The translations under genes and the position numbers were made by a program. Shown piece after piece: positions 1 through 9,132 of a DNA stretch of 64,000 nucleotides. The notes under the pieces are model-generated. The model was not told where the DNA came from. It saw only the letters and a list, made by a program, of their open reading frames with translations, and searched no databases. This DNA is from Perspicuibacillus lycopersici (lineage in GTDB: Bacteria; Bacillota; Bacilli; Bacillales; Caldibacillaceae). The DNA lies in contig NZ_JAOUSF010000001.1 of the NCBI RefSeq assembly GCF_025660475.1, positions 1 to 64,000 on the forward strand, written 5' to 3'. Numbering within the stretch: position 1 is the stretch's first letter; each line of letters opens with the position of its first letter.

Positions 1-214
<214 letters not shown>

Positions 215-409
215 TAGGATGTTTTTGTGCCGATGTTCGCGACAGGACGTCGCGGCTCTTAATCGGCCAAAAAGTGTTTGATTAGCTCATAAATTGCTTT
301 TAAAATAGTTTAATTAAACGCTTCGTCTTGTTCAGTTTTCAAGGTTCAATATTCAATTGCTTTTCTCAAGCAACATATTTATTATATCAAAATAATAATG
401 TTATGTCAA
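215..409 (-). promoter_or_regulatory. rRNA operon promoter and leader
   Basis: On the minus strand a TTGACA box (404-409) and a TATAAT box (381-386) are separated by exactly 17 bases, a perfect sigma-A promoter upstream of the 16S gene. The leader between it and the 16S 5' end contains CCTTGAAAACTGAAC (about 334-348), a conserved element of Bacillus rRNA leaders and spacers linked to processing and antitermination. Only one promoter is obvious, whereas many Bacillus rrn operons have two. Confidence 0.9.
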
Positions 410-511
410 CAAGTTTCTTTTATATCTTTTCTTAAAACATAATATCCAAAATAGCAACTCAAGAATTTTATCATTCTAATACCTATATGTCAATAAATGA
501 TAAACGTATAG

Positions 512-541
512 GAACCAACTAGTGACTGTATTAGTTGGTTC
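512..541. repeat. Inverted repeat, possible recQ terminator
   Basis: GAACCAACTA (512-521) is the exact complement of TAGTTGGTTC (532-541), with a 10-base loop. It lies about 95 bases downstream of the recQ stop and upstream of the rRNA promoter. No uridine run follows on either strand, so termination is only a guess. Confidence 0.4.
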
Positions 542-635
542 TGCTATTATATCAATCTATTAATATAAGTACAATGGTAATAATTAGTAATTAATGTGTT
601 TTTATTCCCCAATCTTTCTTATAAACCGACAATTA

Positions 636-2429
636 TTATATAAGTTCTTTTTGCTTTTGATAACTCAATATAACATTTAAAAAGACTGCTCCATAGGTTT
701 CTAATTTCTTTTGGCCAACTCCTTTAATTTGAAGCATTTCATTTAAATCTTCCGGTTGTCTCACACTCATTTCTTTTAAAGTTTCGTCCGAGAAAACGAT
801 ATATGCAGGGAGCTTTTCTTTAGTAGCAATTTCTTTTCTTAACTCACGTAGGAGCTGAAATAATTCATTTTCAGTATTAATAATTTTAGGTTGTATATAT
901 TCTTTTTTAAATACTTGAACTTCACCTATTAACACATCCAAGCCTCTGTTAGTGAGTATTAATACTGGAAACGCATCATCAGTTGGTTGTACATACCCTT
1001 CTGCCGTTAAGAAATCAATAAAATCATTCACTTCCTTTTGTGAACGGTCTTTCATAATGCCATAAGTTGTAAGTTGTTCAAACTTAAAGCTTTTAATTTT
1101 TTTATCTTGTGAACCGGTTAAAACTTTCGTAATCATCGTTTTACCAAATCTTTGATTCATTCGTTTAATACATGATAGGACCATTTGTGCCTCTCGTGTG
1201 ACATTCTGTTGAACTCTTTCGTCCGTGCAATTACCGCATCTTCCACATGGTTCTAGCTCTTTGTCCCCAAAATACTGCAAAATATAATTTTGATAGCATA
1301 TCTCCGTATGACAATAGCCTATCATCTTTCTAAGTTTTGCGTATTCTTGTTCTTTATGCTCCCCATCCATTTCGGATTGGTTTATCAAAAATTTTTGAAG
1401 ATGGATATCCTGTGCTGCAAATAGTAAAATGCAGTCACTTATTAATCCATCACGTCCAGCCCTCCCCGCTTCTTGATAATAGGATTCCATATTCTTTGGT
1501 ATATGATAGTGTATAACAAATCGAACATTCGATTTGTCGATTCCCATACCAAAAGCACTTGTTGCTACCATAACGGAAATCTCATCATATAAAAATTTAT
1601 CTTGAAAATCCGTTCGGTCCACTTCACGCATTCCTGCATGGTATTTCCCTGCTTTGATCCCTTTCTTTTGTAGAAAGGAATAGATTCGTTCTACCTCTTT
1701 TCTTGTTGCAGCATATATGATTCCTGCTTCTCCTTGATTCTTTTGAATATAATTTATTGTATAATCATCCCGGTTTTGCCCTTTCACCACATGAAAACGT
1801 AAGTTCTCCCTAGCATATCCAGTTTGGACTATTTGCGTATCTGAAATGTGTAAATTCGTACAAATATCCTTTTTCACTAGAGGTGTTGCTGTTGCAGTTA
1901 ATGCTAGAACAACTGGTTTATTTGATAATTCCTCAATAAAGGGATAAATTTGTAAATAACTCGGGCGGAAATCATGTCCCCATTGGGATAAACAATGCGC
2001 CTCATCGATCGCAATTAAAGAGATTGTTTGGTCACGAATTAAAGAAAGGAAATCTGAGGAACTAAGACGTTCTGGCGCCAAGTAGATTAATTTAAATTCA
2101 CCTTTTTTGGATTTTTCTATACGCTCTGCTATTTCCGATTGGGATAACGAACTGTTAATAAACGTTGCGGGAATACCAATACTTTGTAAAGTATCCACTT
2201 GATCTTTCATCAGGGAAATTAATGGAGAAATAACAATAGATACACCGGGGAATATAAGTGCAGGAATTTGATAGGTTAATGATTTTCCTCCTCCAGTTGG
2301 CATAATGCCAACTACATCTTTCTTTTGTAATACATTTTCAATAATCTGTTCTTGACCAATTCTAAACTGGTCATAACCAAAATAGTTTTTTAATATTTCT
2401 TTTGCTTGATTTATTGCTTGATTCAACAC
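636..2429 (-). CDS. recQ: ATP-dependent DNA helicase RecQ
   Basis: 597-residue RecQ-family 3'-5' DNA helicase for recombination and replication-fork repair. Superfamily 2 motifs are visible: MPTGGGKS (Walker A, about residues 43-50), [17 protein letters not shown] (Walker B and the RecQ aromatic loop, near 142), TATATP, and the [10 protein letters not shown] motif VI. A zinc-binding RQC segment follows, with four cysteines in CHTEIC and CGRCGNC, then a C-terminal HRDC domain. Length fits bacterial RecQ with one HRDC (about 590-610). The start is GTG, seven bases after a GGAG Shine-Dalgarno; the nearby ATG is out of frame. It stands alone between the rRNA promoter and a divergent dehydrogenase gene. 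Confidence 0.95.
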   Translation of the reverse strand: MLNQAINQAKEILKNYFGYDQFRIGQEQIIENVLQKKDVVGIMPTGGGKSLTYQIPALIFPGVSIVISPLISLMKDQVDTLQSIGIPATFINSSLSQSEIAERIEKSKKGEFKLIYLAPERLSSSDFLSLIRDQTISLIAIDEAHCLSQWGHDFRPSYLQIYPFIEELSNKPVVLALTATATPLVKKDICTNLHISDTQIVQTGYARENLRFHVVKGQNRDDYTINYIQKNQGEAGIIYAATRKEVERIYSFLQKKGIKAGKYHAGMREVDRTDFQDKFLYDEISVMVATSAFGMGIDKSNVRFVIHYHIPKNMESYYQEAGRAGRDGLISDCILLFAAQDIHLQKFLINQSEMDGEHKEQEYAKLRKMIGYCHTEICYQNYILQYFGDKELEPCGRCGNCTDERVQQNVTREAQMVLSCIKRMNQRFGKTMITKVLTGSQDKKIKSFKFEQLTTYGIMKDRSQKEVNDFIDFLTAEGYVQPTDDAFPVLILTNRGLDVLIGEVQVFKKEYIQPKIINTENELFQLLRELRKEIATKEKLPAYIVFSDETLKEMSVRQPEDLNEMLQIKGVGQKKLETYGAVFLNVILSYQKQKELI

Positions 2430-2650
2430 ATCTTAACTCCTTTTTACAAAATCAAATCTGTAAATACTAATTTCATGGTAAACTTCGTTCTTCATAAGTA
2501 TATTAAATGATCGAGATTGTTGCAAATAAACTATCTTACTATTTGAAATTTTACTATACTTTTTTTGCTACTCTTCTAATCAGAATACATGTTTTCGTTT
2601 AATAATGGCAATGCTAAAAAATGCTAAAAAATGACCTTGAGGTGATATGG

Positions 2651-3514
2651 ATGAGTCAACAAAACAAAAATACATTTCCTGCACAACACCAAAACACACA
2701 GCCTGGAATTCAATCGAAAATGGATCCTGCTCCTGAAACGATTCAACCAACGTACAAGGCAAGTGGGAAGCTTTCTGGAAAAGTTGCACTTATATCAGGT
2801 GGGGATTCCGGTATCGGCAGAGCTGTTGCAGTTCATTTTGCTAAAGAAGGTGCCGACATCGTTATTTCTTATTTAAATGAGCAAAATGATGCAAAGGAAA
2901 CGAAAAAACTCGTGGAAAACGAAGGACGTCAATGTCTACTTGTTTCTGGTGATATTGGTGATGAAAATATTTGCAAGGACATCATCAGTCAAACAATAGA
3001 GAAATATGGAAAACTCGATATATTGGTGAACAATGCAGCGGAGCAACATCCACAAAAAAGTATTACAGATATTACATCTCAACAGCTGGAAAAAACGTTT
3101 CGAACTAATATTTTCTCCTTCTTTTACATGGTTAAAGCTGCACTACCACATTTAAAACAAGGAAGTTCCATTATTAATACTGCTTCCATTACCGCCTATA
3201 AAGGAAATGCACAATTATTAGATTACTCCGCTACTAAAGGAGCAATCGTTTCTTTTACAAGGTCTCTCTCCGCTTCGTTAGTTGGCAAGGGAATTCGAGT
3301 AAATGGGGTTGCACCTGGTCCAATTTGGACTCCATTGATTCCATCTACTTTTCCTAGCGAACAAGTAGCAACCTTTGGCTCTGATTCACCTATGAAGCGC
3401 GCAGGACAGCCAGCGGAGCTTGCACCTGCTTATGTTTATTTAGCATGTGAGGATTCTTCTTATATGACTGGCCAAATTTTACATGTTAATGGTGGAGATA
3501 TTGTAAACGGCTAG
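2651..3514 (+). CDS. Short-chain dehydrogenase/reductase, YdaD/YhdF (GS39) type
   Basis: Classical short-chain dehydrogenase of about 287 residues. A hydrophilic N-terminal arm of about 45 residues precedes the NAD(P)-binding motif GGDSGIGRA; NNAAEQHP follows, then the catalytic Ser in NTASITAY and the YSATK Tyr-Lys pair. The N-terminal arm and GGDSGIG motif are typical of the general-stress oxidoreductases YdaD (GS39) and YhdF of B. subtilis, which have similar lengths; substrates of that group are poorly known. Start chosen at the ATG at 2651 because GAGGTGAT (2639-2646) sits just upstream; an open frame extends to an ATG at 2621 without a ribosome site. A sigma-B link is known for the family but not evident here. 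Confidence 0.88.
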   Translation: MSQQNKNTFPAQHQNTQPGIQSKMDPAPETIQPTYKASGKLSGKVALISGGDSGIGRAVAVHFAKEGADIVISYLNEQNDAKETKKLVENEGRQCLLVSGDIGDENICKDIISQTIEKYGKLDILVNNAAEQHPQKSITDITSQQLEKTFRTNIFSFFYMVKAALPHLKQGSSIINTASITAYKGNAQLLDYSATKGAIVSFTRSLSASLVGKGIRVNGVAPGPIWTPLIPSTFPSEQVATFGSDSPMKRAGQPAELAPAYVYLACEDSSYMTGQILHVNGGDIVNG

Positions 3515-3636
3515 TTTACCAAAATATAAAATCCCCCTACTATAATCGATATCCAAAAAAACAAAAATAGTGTTCTTGTGTTATGATGTTGGAAATAAAA
3601 TAAGATATAAAGGCAAGGAATAATGTAGGGGGAAAA

Positions 3637-4092
3637 ATGGCTAATAAAAAAGAAGGCTCTCTGAAAAGTCAATCATTACCATTAAAAATATTTATTTTCA
3701 TATCGCTCGGATTTATTGGGATAATTACTTTTGCTGCAATATTAGCGGTATATTTTTTTGGTGTTAAAGGACTTTTTACGCTAACAGGCGTAAGCTATCA
3801 TTCTATTTTTACAATCGTAAAATTTTTAATATACTGCTTTTTATTTGGTCTTATTACAGATATAGTACTGTTGACTTTTAAAGTGTTGTTTATGCTTTTT
3901 CCATTACAAGCATACCAAATCCAACTTCTATTGTTTCTTACGAATACATACTTATCATGGCTTGTTGTCCATTTCGTAGACTACTGGATGATAAACATTG
4001 CGATTGACACATGGATAGAAATTATTGGAGCCATCTTGTTAGCAGCTATTGATTATATTATCGATTTTAATAAGGAGAAAATGATAGATTAA
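3637..4092 (+). CDS. YrvL-like four-helix membrane protein
   Basis: 151-residue protein with a short basic N-terminus and about four hydrophobic segments (near 17-40, 60-84, 92-112 and 125-143). The stretch FFGVKGLFTLTGVSYHS resembles the start of the YrvL family, annotated as regulatory membrane proteins in Bacilli, but no residue shows a catalytic role. Translation starts at ATG 3637 after an AGGGGG ribosome site. The gene is monocistronic and ends at a strong hairpin. The family assignment is from memory of the motif and should be treated as probable. Confidence 0.6.
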   Translation: MANKKEGSLKSQSLPLKIFIFISLGFIGIITFAAILAVYFFGVKGLFTLTGVSYHSIFTIVKFLIYCFLFGLITDIVLLTFKVLFMLFPLQAYQIQLLLFLTNTYLSWLVVHFVDYWMINIAIDTWIEIIGAILLAAIDYIIDFNKEKMID

Positions 4093-4113
4093 TTACTATA
4101 TATAACGGAAAAA

Positions 4114-4134
4114 GGAAGCAGATGTTGTGCTTCC
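4114..4134. terminator. Bidirectional terminator between convergent genes
   Basis: GGAAGCA (4114-4120) pairs with TGCTTCC (4128-4134) around a 7-base loop. On the minus strand it is followed by TTTTT, on the plus strand by TTCTTG. It can serve both the YrvL-like gene and the His/Gly-rich gene. Confidence 0.75.
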
Positions 4135-4171
4135 TTCTTGTTCATATTTATACTCGTCATTTTTCTTTTGG

Positions 4172-4483
4172 TCACCAGTTACCCCAAGTACCACCAGGGA
4201 ATCCTGATCCAAATCCACCGCCTCCGAAACCACCATATCCACCAAAACCACCATATGGTCCAAAAAATGGTCCCCAAGGGTTTATTGGATAATACGGATA
4301 TCCATGATGATGGTGATGATGACCATGGTGATGATGACCATGGTGATGTCCGTGGTCGTGTCCGTGATGATGACCTGGCCAACCACCTTGTGTATATTGC
4401 CCCTGCCATCCGCCGAAGCCACCAAATTGTTGTTGTCTCATCTCTTCTTCTTGAACTGGATAATAAGGATGAAATGGATACAT
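4172..4483 (-). CDS. His/Gly-rich low-complexity protein, putative spore coat protein
   Basis: 103-residue protein of strongly biased composition. An N-terminal segment with MYPFHPYYPVQEEE and many Gln/Gly residues is followed by a His/Gly block (roughly residues 38-61) containing HHHHGHHHHHHG, then a Gly/Phe/Tyr/Pro-rich tail with GGFGGYGGFGGGGFG. No known domain or transmembrane segment is seen. Small His-, Tyr- and Gly-rich proteins of this kind are frequent in Bacillus spore coats, so a coat role is inferred. Coding status is supported by a very strong GAGGAGG site just before the ATG at 4483 and by a terminator just downstream. Repetitive codons keep other frames open here, but those lack ribosome sites. 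Confidence 0.7.
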   Translation of the reverse strand: MYPFHPYYPVQEEEMRQQQFGGFGGWQGQYTQGGWPGHHHGHDHGHHHGHHHHGHHHHHHGYPYYPINPWGPFFGPYGGFGGYGGFGGGGFGSGFPGGTWGNW

Positions 4484-4710
4484 ACCTTTTTCCCCTCCTC
4501 AAATTATATTCAACATATTGGTATGTATTATCCAAGTCCTAGGTGCTTGCCCTTCTGAAAATGGGTCCTAATCAACAAATCCTTCTCATGGATTTCTTCT
4601 TCATTCATATTTATTAAAGGCTCTTTTCTAAAAGACTGTTGCTATTGAATTAGAAATATATTGGTGGAATCTCCAAGTTTAATAGTATAATTGTGCATGG
4701 AGGGATTTAT

Positions 4711-5001
4711 ATGGCAAAAAGACTGTTAACAATTACTTCAATACTTTTGGTTGTTGTTCATTTATTAATTCTGTACTTTTGGATTTTTGATTGGCAAAAA
4801 TTAGTTACTGAAGTCGGACTGATTAGTTGGATTGGTTCAATTCTTTTCGGTATAATCATTTATCTCGTGTATCGAAAATTAGTCATCACAGAAATAGGTA
4901 CCTTAATAAGCAAAAGAATTGTTTTCGCTACAACTTTAATGACCATAATATTAGGATTTTTTGCACTAATTATTGAGTTTATCACCCATTCAATGCCATA
5001 A
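4711..5001 (+). CDS. Small membrane protein with three predicted spans, unknown function
   Basis: 96-residue hydrophobic protein not recognised as a named family. Three predicted membrane helices lie near residues 6-24, 35-54 and 68-90, with basic residues (KRL, YRK, SKR) in the loops suggesting orientation. Start at ATG 4711, preceded by GGAGGG at 4699-4704; an upstream in-frame ATG at 4693 overlaps that site and is unlikely. It is monocistronic between two minus-strand genes. No catalytic motif is visible. Confidence 0.65.
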   Translation: MAKRLLTITSILLVVVHLLILYFWIFDWQKLVTEVGLISWIGSILFGIIIYLVYRKLVITEIGTLISKRIVFATTLMTIILGFFALIIEFITHSMP

Positions 5002-5118
5002 AAGAAATGATTTAGAAACCCCTTTTATCATTGCTTTAATAGTTCCAATTGCTCATTCTTAAAAGTGTAGGAGTCTTTATTAATATCGTGCCACCTTATT
5101 AAAATAATCCAAATAAAA

Positions 5119-5142
5119 AAAGTCCACTAATTCACGGACTTT
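5119..5142 (-). terminator. Terminator of tag, overlapping its stop codon
   Basis: On the minus strand AAAGTCC (from 5142 down) pairs with GGACTTT (to 5119) and is followed by a T run. The tag stop codon lies in the loop, so the hairpin overlaps the last codons of the gene. Confidence 0.75.
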
Positions 5143-5720
5143 CCTTTAGATTGTTTATGTAATTTTTGGGTAGGATGGCAGAAGCATGACAATAAATGAT
5201 CATTTACCACTCCTGTCGCTTGTAAAAACGAATAAATAATAACAGGTCCAACAAACGAAAACCCACGTTTTTTTAAATCTTTACTAATTTTTTGACTTAA
5301 TTCGGTTTGTGCAGGGATTTTGTCAGCCTCATTCCATGAATTAATAATTGGTTCTCCATTAGTAAAAGACCAAAGATATTTTGAAAAAGAGCCGAATTCC
5401 TTTTGTATTTGTATAAATTGCTTTGCATTCTCTACAGCCGAACGAATTTTCCTCTCATTGCGAATTATTCCCTCATTTTGTTTTAACTGCAAAATTTTCT
5501 CTTCTGAATAAGTGGCTATTTTTTCATAATCAAAATTATCAAATGCAAACCGATAATTATCTCTTCTTTTTAATATAGTAATCCAGCTTAAACCAGCTTG
5601 AGCACCTTCTAATAGTAGCATCTCAAAAAGTTTCCCGTCCTCTAATACAGGAATGCCCCATTCACGATCATGATACTCGATATATAATGGATTTTCAGTA
5701 ACCCACTGACATCTTTTCAT
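5127..5720 (-). CDS. tag: DNA-3-methyladenine glycosylase I
   Basis: 197-residue Tag enzyme that excises 3-methyladenine from alkylated DNA to start base excision repair. The four zinc-binding residues of E. coli Tag are conserved at the same positions: Cys4, His17, His175 and Cys179 (in NDHLLSCFC). Other family motifs visible are YHDREWG and EGAQAGLSWITIL, and the length matches the family. It begins at ATG 5720 and appears to be a single-gene unit with its own terminator. Another alkylation-repair gene, alkD, lies at about 33 kb. Confidence 0.95.
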   Translation of the reverse strand: MKRCQWVTENPLYIEYHDREWGIPVLEDGKLFEMLLLEGAQAGLSWITILKRRDNYRFAFDNFDYEKIATYSEEKILQLKQNEGIIRNERKIRSAVENAKQFIQIQKEFGSFSKYLWSFTNGEPIINSWNEADKIPAQTELSQKISKDLKKRGFSFVGPVIIYSFLQATGVVNDHLLSCFCHPTQKLHKQSKGKSVN

Positions 5721-5804
5721 CCTATCACCTCAGAAATCCTACTATTAACGAAATTCGCCTTGTACATATTTATCGTCCATTTCTAATGGAAATAACTAAA
5801 AGTT

Positions 5805-6329
5805 TTAGAACTGATCCTCATTTGAAGCTTTTGTAAAAAAATCAATCAATTCTTTACTTTGTATTTTTCTGGATTTTCGATATTGTGCGCGCTTTTCTCC
5901 AGTATCATTTAACCATTTTTCCTTTTTCGTCTGTGGAACAACTTTTGGAACTTGTTTTGGACGTCCATTATCGTCTAAAGCTACGAAAGTTAAAAATGAT
6001 AAGGCAGCCATCGATTTTTCACCAGTTAGTAAGTGTTCAGATGTTACCTTTACGACAACTTCCATCGAACTTCTACCAGTCCAAGTAACCATTGCCTCCA
6101 GGGTCACTGCATCACCTTCTACAATTGGTTTAATGAAATCCACTGAATCAATGGAAGCCGTTACAACCGGTGCTCTACATAATTTAGCAGCAGATATAGA
6201 AGCGATGTCATCAATATACGCCATTAATTTTCCACCAAATAATGTACCATGCATATTTGTATCCTGCGGAAATACTCGGGATGTCTTTATTGCAATTGTA
6301 TCTTTCATCTGAACAATCTTTTGTTCCAT
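5805..6329 (-). CDS. Acyl-CoA thioesterase, YkhA-type hotdog protein
   Basis: About 174 residues with a single hotdog fold: the first third has NMHGTLFGGKLMAYIDD, including the conserved Asn/His/Gly and the central helix, then SIDSVDFIKP and a beta-rich segment. This is the cytosolic YciA/YkhA acyl-CoA hydrolase group, which releases free CoA from acyl-CoAs. The C-terminal 35 residues are charged. Two ATG codons occur: 6335 lies only two bases after GAGGTG, while 6329 is eight bases away and is preferred. The chain-length preference cannot be read from sequence. Confidence 0.88.
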   Translation of the reverse strand: MEQKIVQMKDTIAIKTSRVFPQDTNMHGTLFGGKLMAYIDDIASISAAKLCRAPVVTASIDSVDFIKPIVEGDAVTLEAMVTWTGRSSMEVVVKVTSEHLLTGEKSMAALSFLTFVALDDNGRPKQVPKVVPQTKKEKWLNDTGEKRAQYRKSRKIQSKELIDFFTKASNEDQF

Positions 6330-6395
6330 TAACATCTCACCTCAGAAAAGATTATATCAAACATTAGGAAATAATTGCTACTTCTATAAATAAAA

Positions 6396-6421
6396 GGCTA
6401 CCAAACGATAAATTGGTAACC
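6396..6421. terminator. Terminator of the YjcZ-type gene
   Basis: GGCTACCAA (6396-6404) pairs with TTGGTAACC (6413-6421), with one G-T pair. The minus strand continues TTTTATTT, the plus strand TTTTTCTTTC, so it could act both ways. The minus-strand gene at 6446 is the likely user. Confidence 0.75.
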
Positions 6422-6445
6422 TTTTTCTTTCAAACTTTAGGAAAA

Positions 6446-6547
6446 TTAATAGCCTAAATATGCTGCGCCAACGATAACCAATAAAATAAATAACACAACA
6501 ATTAAGGCAAATCCACTACCGCTTCCTCCACCAACAGAGTAACCCAT
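6446..6547 (-). CDS. YjcZ-family sporulation peptide
   Basis: A 33-residue reading frame. It starts MGYSVGGGSGSGFALIVVLF, continues as a single hydrophobic helix (ILLVIVGAAY) and ends LGY. The Gly/Ser-rich head followed by FALIVVLFILL and a VG(A/T) motif is the signature of the YjcZ family of tiny sporulation-associated membrane proteins in Bacillaceae. The ATG at 6547 follows a GGAGGGAGGTG ribosome site, and a terminator lies 25 bases past the stop, so it is a complete transcription unit. A spore or forespore membrane location is inferred from the family. Confidence 0.88.
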   Translation of the reverse strand: MGYSVGGGSGSGFALIVVLFILLVIVGAAYLGY

Positions 6548-6958
6548 AAACTGCACCTCCCTCCTACATAGTAAGCTATGCACAGAATGGCAATCTCGAC
6601 AGAACAAGTATCCATAAGTAAAAAAAATAGATACTCACCTATTATTCATGTTAAACTAAACATAACTTTCGAAGCTGTCCTTCTCTTACTCCGTATTCCG
6701 TATATTTTGAAGTAATAACCAATCTTCCTACCGTCCATAAAAAATACAACAAAAAACACAAACCATCATGATCAATAGGTTTCTTATCTGTTGTTATTAT
6801 TTGTACCAGATTCCGCAGATCAAAACGAAGCTTCCTTAAAGGAGGTCTCCTTGAATTCCATTTGTTCAGCAGTTTATTTCATAATACTTATTTACTTAAA
6901 TAAAAACATTCGTTTAGATAACTACCTTTTAATAGAATGAAAGATAAGGAGTGTTACC
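6548..6958. other. Intergenic region without recognisable genes
   Basis: Divergent gap between the YjcZ peptide and the MscS gene. It is AT-rich with stops in all frames. AAGGAG-GT-CTCCTT (near 6839-6852) is a short palindrome next to no plausible start codon. AAGGAG at about 6945 is the mscS ribosome site. No RNA gene was recognised. Confidence 0.6.
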
Positions 6959-8047
6959 ATGAATTGGAAATACTTTCTCGATAATGAAACGTTATTAAAT
7001 TCAGTTATAGCCATTGCAATTTTATTAGGATTTCTACTTGTACGTAAACTATTTAGTAAATATTTATTTAAATTCATACTAAATATTGCCAAGAAAACAC
7101 CAACAGACTTTCTTACAAATGTTTGGCTATCGTTCGAACATCCCATCCGCTGGCTATTTGTCGTAATTGGTGTATATATTGCTGCTCAATATTTTCCTTA
7201 TATTGATCCGACAAATTCATTGTTTATTAAATTCTACCGTTCATCCATCATACTATTAATAACTTGGGGACTTTATAATTTGTCATCCGCTTCCTCATTT
7301 CTCTTTCACAGTATGAATAAACGGTTAAATTTTGAAATAGATCAAATCCTTATTCCATTTTTATCAAAGGCTATTAGAGTAGTAATAATATTGATAAGCA
7401 TCACAATTATAGCGCAAGAGTTTGATTACGATATTAATGGTTTCATAGCAGGATTAGGTCTAGGAGGATTGGCATTTGCTTTAGCAGCCCAAGACGCTTT
7501 AAAAAATTTAATTGCTGGGATTGTAATTATTTTCGAAAAACCATTTTCAATCGGCGAATGGATACTGACACCTAGTGTGGAAGGTACCGTAGAAGATATT
7601 ACATTCCGGAGTACGAAAGTCCGAACATTTGCGCAAGCACTTGTTACGGTTCCTAATTCCACTTTAGCAAACGAAAATATTACAAACTGGAGTAAGATGG
7701 GGAAAAGAAGAATTGAATTTACCCTCGGTGTTAAGTATGGTACTCCTACAAGCCGTTTGGAAAAAGTAATTAATCGAATAAAAGATATGTTAGAAAACAA
7801 TCCAGATATTCATAAAGAAACTATATTTGTTACTTTTGATCGTTTCTCTGACAGTAGTTTAGATTTATTTTTGTATTTCTTTACAAATACAACGGTTTGG
7901 GGAGAGTTTTTACAAATTAAACAAGATATAAACTTTAACATTCTCCGTATTTTAGAGGAAGAAGGAGTGGAAATTGCTTTTCCAAGCCAAACATTGTACG
8001 TGGAGGAACAGACAGGAAATAATTATAGTGTTGCACAAGGCAAATAA
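6959..8047 (+). CDS. MscS-family small-conductance mechanosensitive channel
   Basis: 362-residue channel of the MscS superfamily, which opens under membrane tension to release osmolytes. About four or five hydrophobic segments occupy residues 10-180. The pore-lining third helix is recognisable by GLGLGGLAFALAAQDALKN, the small-residue packing pattern of MscS TM3, followed by the beta domain entry EKPFSIGEWI and the cytoplasmic region with VPNSTLANENITNWS. Size and N-terminal extension resemble B. subtilis YhdY. ATG 6959 follows AAGGAG. It is monocistronic, with a strong terminator right after it. Confidence 0.9.
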   Translation: MNWKYFLDNETLLNSVIAIAILLGFLLVRKLFSKYLFKFILNIAKKTPTDFLTNVWLSFEHPIRWLFVVIGVYIAAQYFPYIDPTNSLFIKFYRSSIILLITWGLYNLSSASSFLFHSMNKRLNFEIDQILIPFLSKAIRVVIILISITIIAQEFDYDINGFIAGLGLGGLAFALAAQDALKNLIAGIVIIFEKPFSIGEWILTPSVEGTVEDITFRSTKVRTFAQALVTVPNSTLANENITNWSKMGKRRIEFTLGVKYGTPTSRLEKVINRIKDMLENNPDIHKETIFVTFDRFSDSSLDLFLYFFTNTTVWGEFLQIKQDINFNILRILEEEGVEIAFPSQTLYVEEQTGNNYSVAQGK

Positions 8048-8050
8048 ATG

Positions 8051-8082
8051 AAAGAGTTGCAGACATAATGCTGCAACTCTTT
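8051..8082 (+). terminator. Terminator of the MscS gene
   Basis: AAAGAGTTGCAG (8051-8062) pairs perfectly with CTGCAACTCTTT (8071-8082) and is followed by TTTT, a textbook intrinsic terminator three bases after the stop. Confidence 0.9.
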
Positions 8083-8198
8083 TTTTAAGCCATTTTCGTT
8101 AAAGATGCTGTAATTTATGAGTAAAGAACCGATTCCAATCTAAAATAAACGAATGGCCAACATTAAGAAAACATCTATTTAATACAATAGGATTGATT

Positions 8199-9065
8199 TT
8201 ATTTAGCAAATCCCTCTACTATTTGTTTCAACGCCTCATTTATTGGAGTAACTGGACGGCCAAGTAGTTTTTCGAAATCATTACTTGGAACTTCTAAAGT
8301 ACCTTCACGTATATCCTTCTGAATATTTACTAGCATTGGAACAAGAAAATCTGGTAATCCCGTATCCTTCATGATATTCGCATATGCTACGTCATCTACT
8401 TTTTGAATGGTAACATCCTTTCCTATTACAATGCCAAACGCTCTAGCTAATTCATCTTGTGTTAATAATTTTCCGGAAAGCTCATAAATTGTATTTTCAT
8501 GTCCTTCACCAGCTAACACTGCTGCTGCCGCTTCTGCATATTCTTGTTGAAGTGCCCAACCTACCTTTCCATTTCCAGCAGACGTTATCCAAGGAGATCC
8601 TGCCATAACACCTTGCATGCTAGGAATTTCATTTTCTAAATACCAATTGTTTCGCAAGAAGGAATAAGGAATTCCTGTCTTCAAAATTGCTTCCTCTGTA
8701 GCTTTATGGGTAGGTGCAAGAAAGTTTGTGCTCATTTGGGCATTTACTATACTTGTATATGCTATAAACTTTACCCCTGCCCGCGCAGCAGCAACAACCG
8801 CATTTCCGTGTTGCTTAATTCTCGTTTCATTGTCTCCGTCAGCAGAAATAAGCAACAAGCGATCAATATTAGCAAATGCAGTTGTTAATAATTCTGGCTG
8901 GTCAAAATCACCATGGCGAACATCGACACCACGCAGGCGCAATCCTTCTGCCTTATCAGGATTTCGAACACTTACTGATAGCTGACTGGCCGGTACCGTT
9001 TTTAATAATGCTTCTATAACTTTACTGCCTAGCTTCCCTGTAGCACCTGTTACTAACAATTTCAT
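8199..9065 (-). CDS. NAD(P)H:quinone reductase QOR2-like (NmrA family)
   Basis: About 288 residues of atypical short-chain dehydrogenase fold. The N-terminus carries the dinucleotide motif GATGKLG, then VRNPDKAEGLR in the position that binds the NADPH phosphate, ISADGDN and AYTSIVNA. The order and length match YtfG/QOR2, the NADPH-dependent quinone reductase of E. coli, and related NmrA-like proteins. Start taken as ATG 9065 after a GGGGGA ribosome site; the open frame extends upstream to an ATG at 9092 that lacks one. It is not obviously in an operon with the pantothenate kinase downstream (about 70 bases before). The physiological substrate is uncertain. Confidence 0.85.
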   Translation of the reverse strand: MKLLVTGATGKLGSKVIEALLKTVPASQLSVSVRNPDKAEGLRLRGVDVRHGDFDQPELLTTAFANIDRLLLISADGDNETRIKQHGNAVVAAARAGVKFIAYTSIVNAQMSTNFLAPTHKATEEAILKTGIPYSFLRNNWYLENEIPSMQGVMAGSPWITSAGNGKVGWALQQEYAEAAAAVLAGEGHENTIYELSGKLLTQDELARAFGIVIGKDVTIQKVDDVAYANIMKDTGLPDFLVPMLVNIQKDIREGTLEVPSNDFEKLLGRPVTPINEALKQIVEGFAK

Positions 9066-9132
9066 TGATAATCCCCCTTTTAACATAAGCATTACGTATA
9101 GTTTACATCAGTTTTCTAACGATGACACCGAA

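Noticed and set aside
4138..4558. Plus- and other-frame open stretches over the His/Gly-rich gene (Met/Val-rich and Asp/His-rich frames)
   Set aside because: They are products of the repetitive codons on the opposite strand, lack ribosome sites, and contain no family pattern.
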